Shown piece after piece: positions 62,654 to 64,000 of a stretch of DNA of 64,000 nt (positions are counted from its first letter, which is position 1; each line of letters begins with the position of its first letter). The notes under the pieces are model-generated. The model had not been told where the DNA came from. It saw nothing but the letters and a program-made list of their open reading frames with translations, and searched no databases. A program made the translations under genes and the position numbers. The stretch is from contig BSDZ01000024.1 in assembly GCA_030268105.1 (NCBI GenBank), positions 682,001 through 746,000 of the forward strand, given 5' to 3'. The DNA is from Volvox africanus (Eukaryota; Chlorophyta; Chlorophyceae; Chlamydomonadales; Volvocaceae).

Positions 62654-64000
62654 ATGAGTCGGCCCCAGCAGGTGCGTCCTTCCTCCCTTGTTCCTCCTAT
62701 GCAAGTTTACGACGTGACGCTGGATGGCGACTTGCGTTCGTTATTAGTCACAGCTAAGGAGTGCTTGGAGTTTGGATGGGGGGGGGTCAACAGAACCACT
62801 CAGAATGGGATGTCGATTGGCCTCTGGGGTATGAAACGTGGAAAACTTATCCGTTTGCAACATTTCGCAACATCTTCGTCATGGTAAGGCTTAAGATCAG
62901 TTTTGCTTGTGTCACATGTGCTTGTGGAGGGCAGTGGGTTGCATCATCCCTAGGTTGGCTAATGGTACTCGGGCCTTCGGGAATGGCGGGGAGTGCTTGC
63001 CATGAGAAATGAGGGAGATGGGGCCGAATCAGCCTCGGCGACCCGACCCTTTGCTGCCATGTACGTGCTTGTGGGGAATGTGCCTAACATAAGCAGGAGG
63101 CGGAGTCCGTTAACGAATGTGCGACGACGTGCCAGCGCAGGCGACTGTAGCAAGACAGCTTCAGGTTTTCGTCACCGGTTTGCGTGATTTGAGATATGAG
63201 AAGGAAGGACCTCTTAATTTATCTAAGGGCGTGACAGCTGTCACTGGGCGATCGCTGGGAATATTTTCGCCGCGAATGGACCGACACTGTTATATATGGT
63301 TGTAATCAGAAACCGCACTTCAAAGCTACTTGCGCTGTTAATAACTTTTACATGTTTGAGACCTTAATACTTGTGGATTACCGCCTTAGCTTGTGATCCT
63401 GGCGATCGGACCCCAAAGGAGCTTTTTAGTTCCCAGATAGAACGCCAGCAGGCTGCCCACAACTACTCCTGGCAGCATCATACGTTACTCACATTATCAC
63501 ATTTTATGAAATTTTGCTGCTTGATCACTATCCAGGAATCAACGAAGTTTAATCCTGAGCAATTCTTAGCAATCCTATCGGATTGGAACCCTACTCTCGC
63601 AATACAACCTAATCCCGCAACTGTTCACCTCGGTTCCTTCCGGACAAAAACATGGCTAAAATAGCGTGATTTACGCCATACCTTGGCTTATGTGACGGTC
63701 GGTCCGTCAGTCGGGCAATTTCGCGCTGAAGTCACATTGAACCTCCCTTCACGGCAGGCAGAATCTGATTGCCTTGCTACCTAAATTTGTAATATGAGCT
63801 AATAATTTGGGTAGGTTTCGGAGTGAGGGAATGCCGCAACCGAGTAGTCCTGGTCACCTACCTCCCGTCTTCATCATGACTCGGCCCGCTTTCAGTGCGT
63901 ACTCGAATACATCAAACAAGTGGCATATTGGTCGTGTCAACTTCATTACTCAGTGGTTGCATTAATTTCTGTATGCTTCTTCTCCTCAGCTATGACGACT
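62654..64000 (+). CDS. Partial unrecognised gene running off the window end
   Basis: Starts at ATG 62654 with MSRPQQ and continues through VYDVTLDGDLRSLLVTAKECLEFGW. A run of nine G (about 62778-62786) then separates this frame from another protein-like frame, SEWDVDWPLGYETWKTYPF ending FRNIFVM at a GTAAGG donor near 62884. Later exon-like pieces are QLQVFVTGLRDLRYEKEG and NLSKGVTAVTGRSLGIFSPR (from about 63141), a segment with CDPGDRTPKELFSSQIERQ (from about 63390), and a CTCAG acceptor at 63990. No family is recognised. Only the start and the frames around the G run are reasonably clear. Confidence 0.4.

Noticed and set aside
1..64000. CRISPR arrays, bacterial operons, ribosome binding sites, plasmid or phage functions
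   Set aside because: The window is spliced eukaryotic nuclear DNA. The tandem repeats have no spacers and no cas genes are present.
1..64000. Intact retrotransposon or DNA transposon
   Set aside because: No reverse transcriptase, integrase or transposase motif was seen in any frame. Only short repeats and possible element fragments are present.

Overview
The window reads as nuclear DNA of a chlorophycean green alga of the Volvox/Chlamydomonas group. Genes have many short introns with GTGAGT/GTGCGT-type donors and CAG acceptors, coding exons are GC-rich while introns and spacers are more AT-rich, TGTAA polyadenylation signals follow several genes, proteins carry long Gln/Ala/Gly/Ser tracts, and the products include axonemal dynein and plastid proteins. 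The species cannot be named from this sequence. There is no bacterial operon structure, CRISPR array, rRNA or recognised tRNA. Exon models below were built by hand by joining splice sites so that reading phase is kept; no transcript data were available.

Layout. 1-5143 (+): 3' part of a long, low-complexity, unrecognised protein (poly-Q, acidic YESDFEDE patch, Gly/Tyr-rich tail), with a minisatellite in its first visible intron. 7753-14038 (-): plastid lipid-associated PAP/fibrillin protein with an added C-terminal charged helical region, 13 exons. 17330-17996 (+): Tctex2-type axonemal dynein light chain, 2 exons. 19136-20178 (-): plastid-type nucleoside diphosphate kinase, 3 exons, head-to-head with 20349-24365 (+), an F-box protein with leucine-rich regions, 5 exons. 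25491-28416 (+): OPR-like helical-repeat protein (probable organelle RNA factor, 5' end unresolved). 32108-34877 (-): TauE/SafE-family membrane transporter, 6 exons, divergent from 35351-40371 (+), an unrecognised poly-Q helical-repeat protein. 40575-49496 (+): a large armadillo/HEAT-like protein, 12 exons. About 51431-54434 (+): an unresolved gene region. 54611-61652 (+): ABC1/UbiB (ADCK) atypical kinase, 9 exons including one GC-AG intron. 62654 to the end (+): 5' part of an unrecognised gene that runs off the window.

The genes do not form one pathway. Three products are probably organellar (PAP/fibrillin, NDPK, OPR-like), the ABC1 kinase is mitochondrial or plastid by family, one is flagellar, and two or three are unrecognised large proteins whose acidic Tyr/Asp/Phe patches recall ciliary proteins (an inference only). 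Items most worth a second look are a perfect 30-bp-arm hairpin beside a 150-bp repeat that recurs 11 kb away, a minisatellite that multiplies a 5' splice site, two poly-G tracts where a one-base change would join two good reading frames, a 170-bp bidirectional promoter region, and the GC-AG intron that cuts the catalytic HPGN motif of the kinase.
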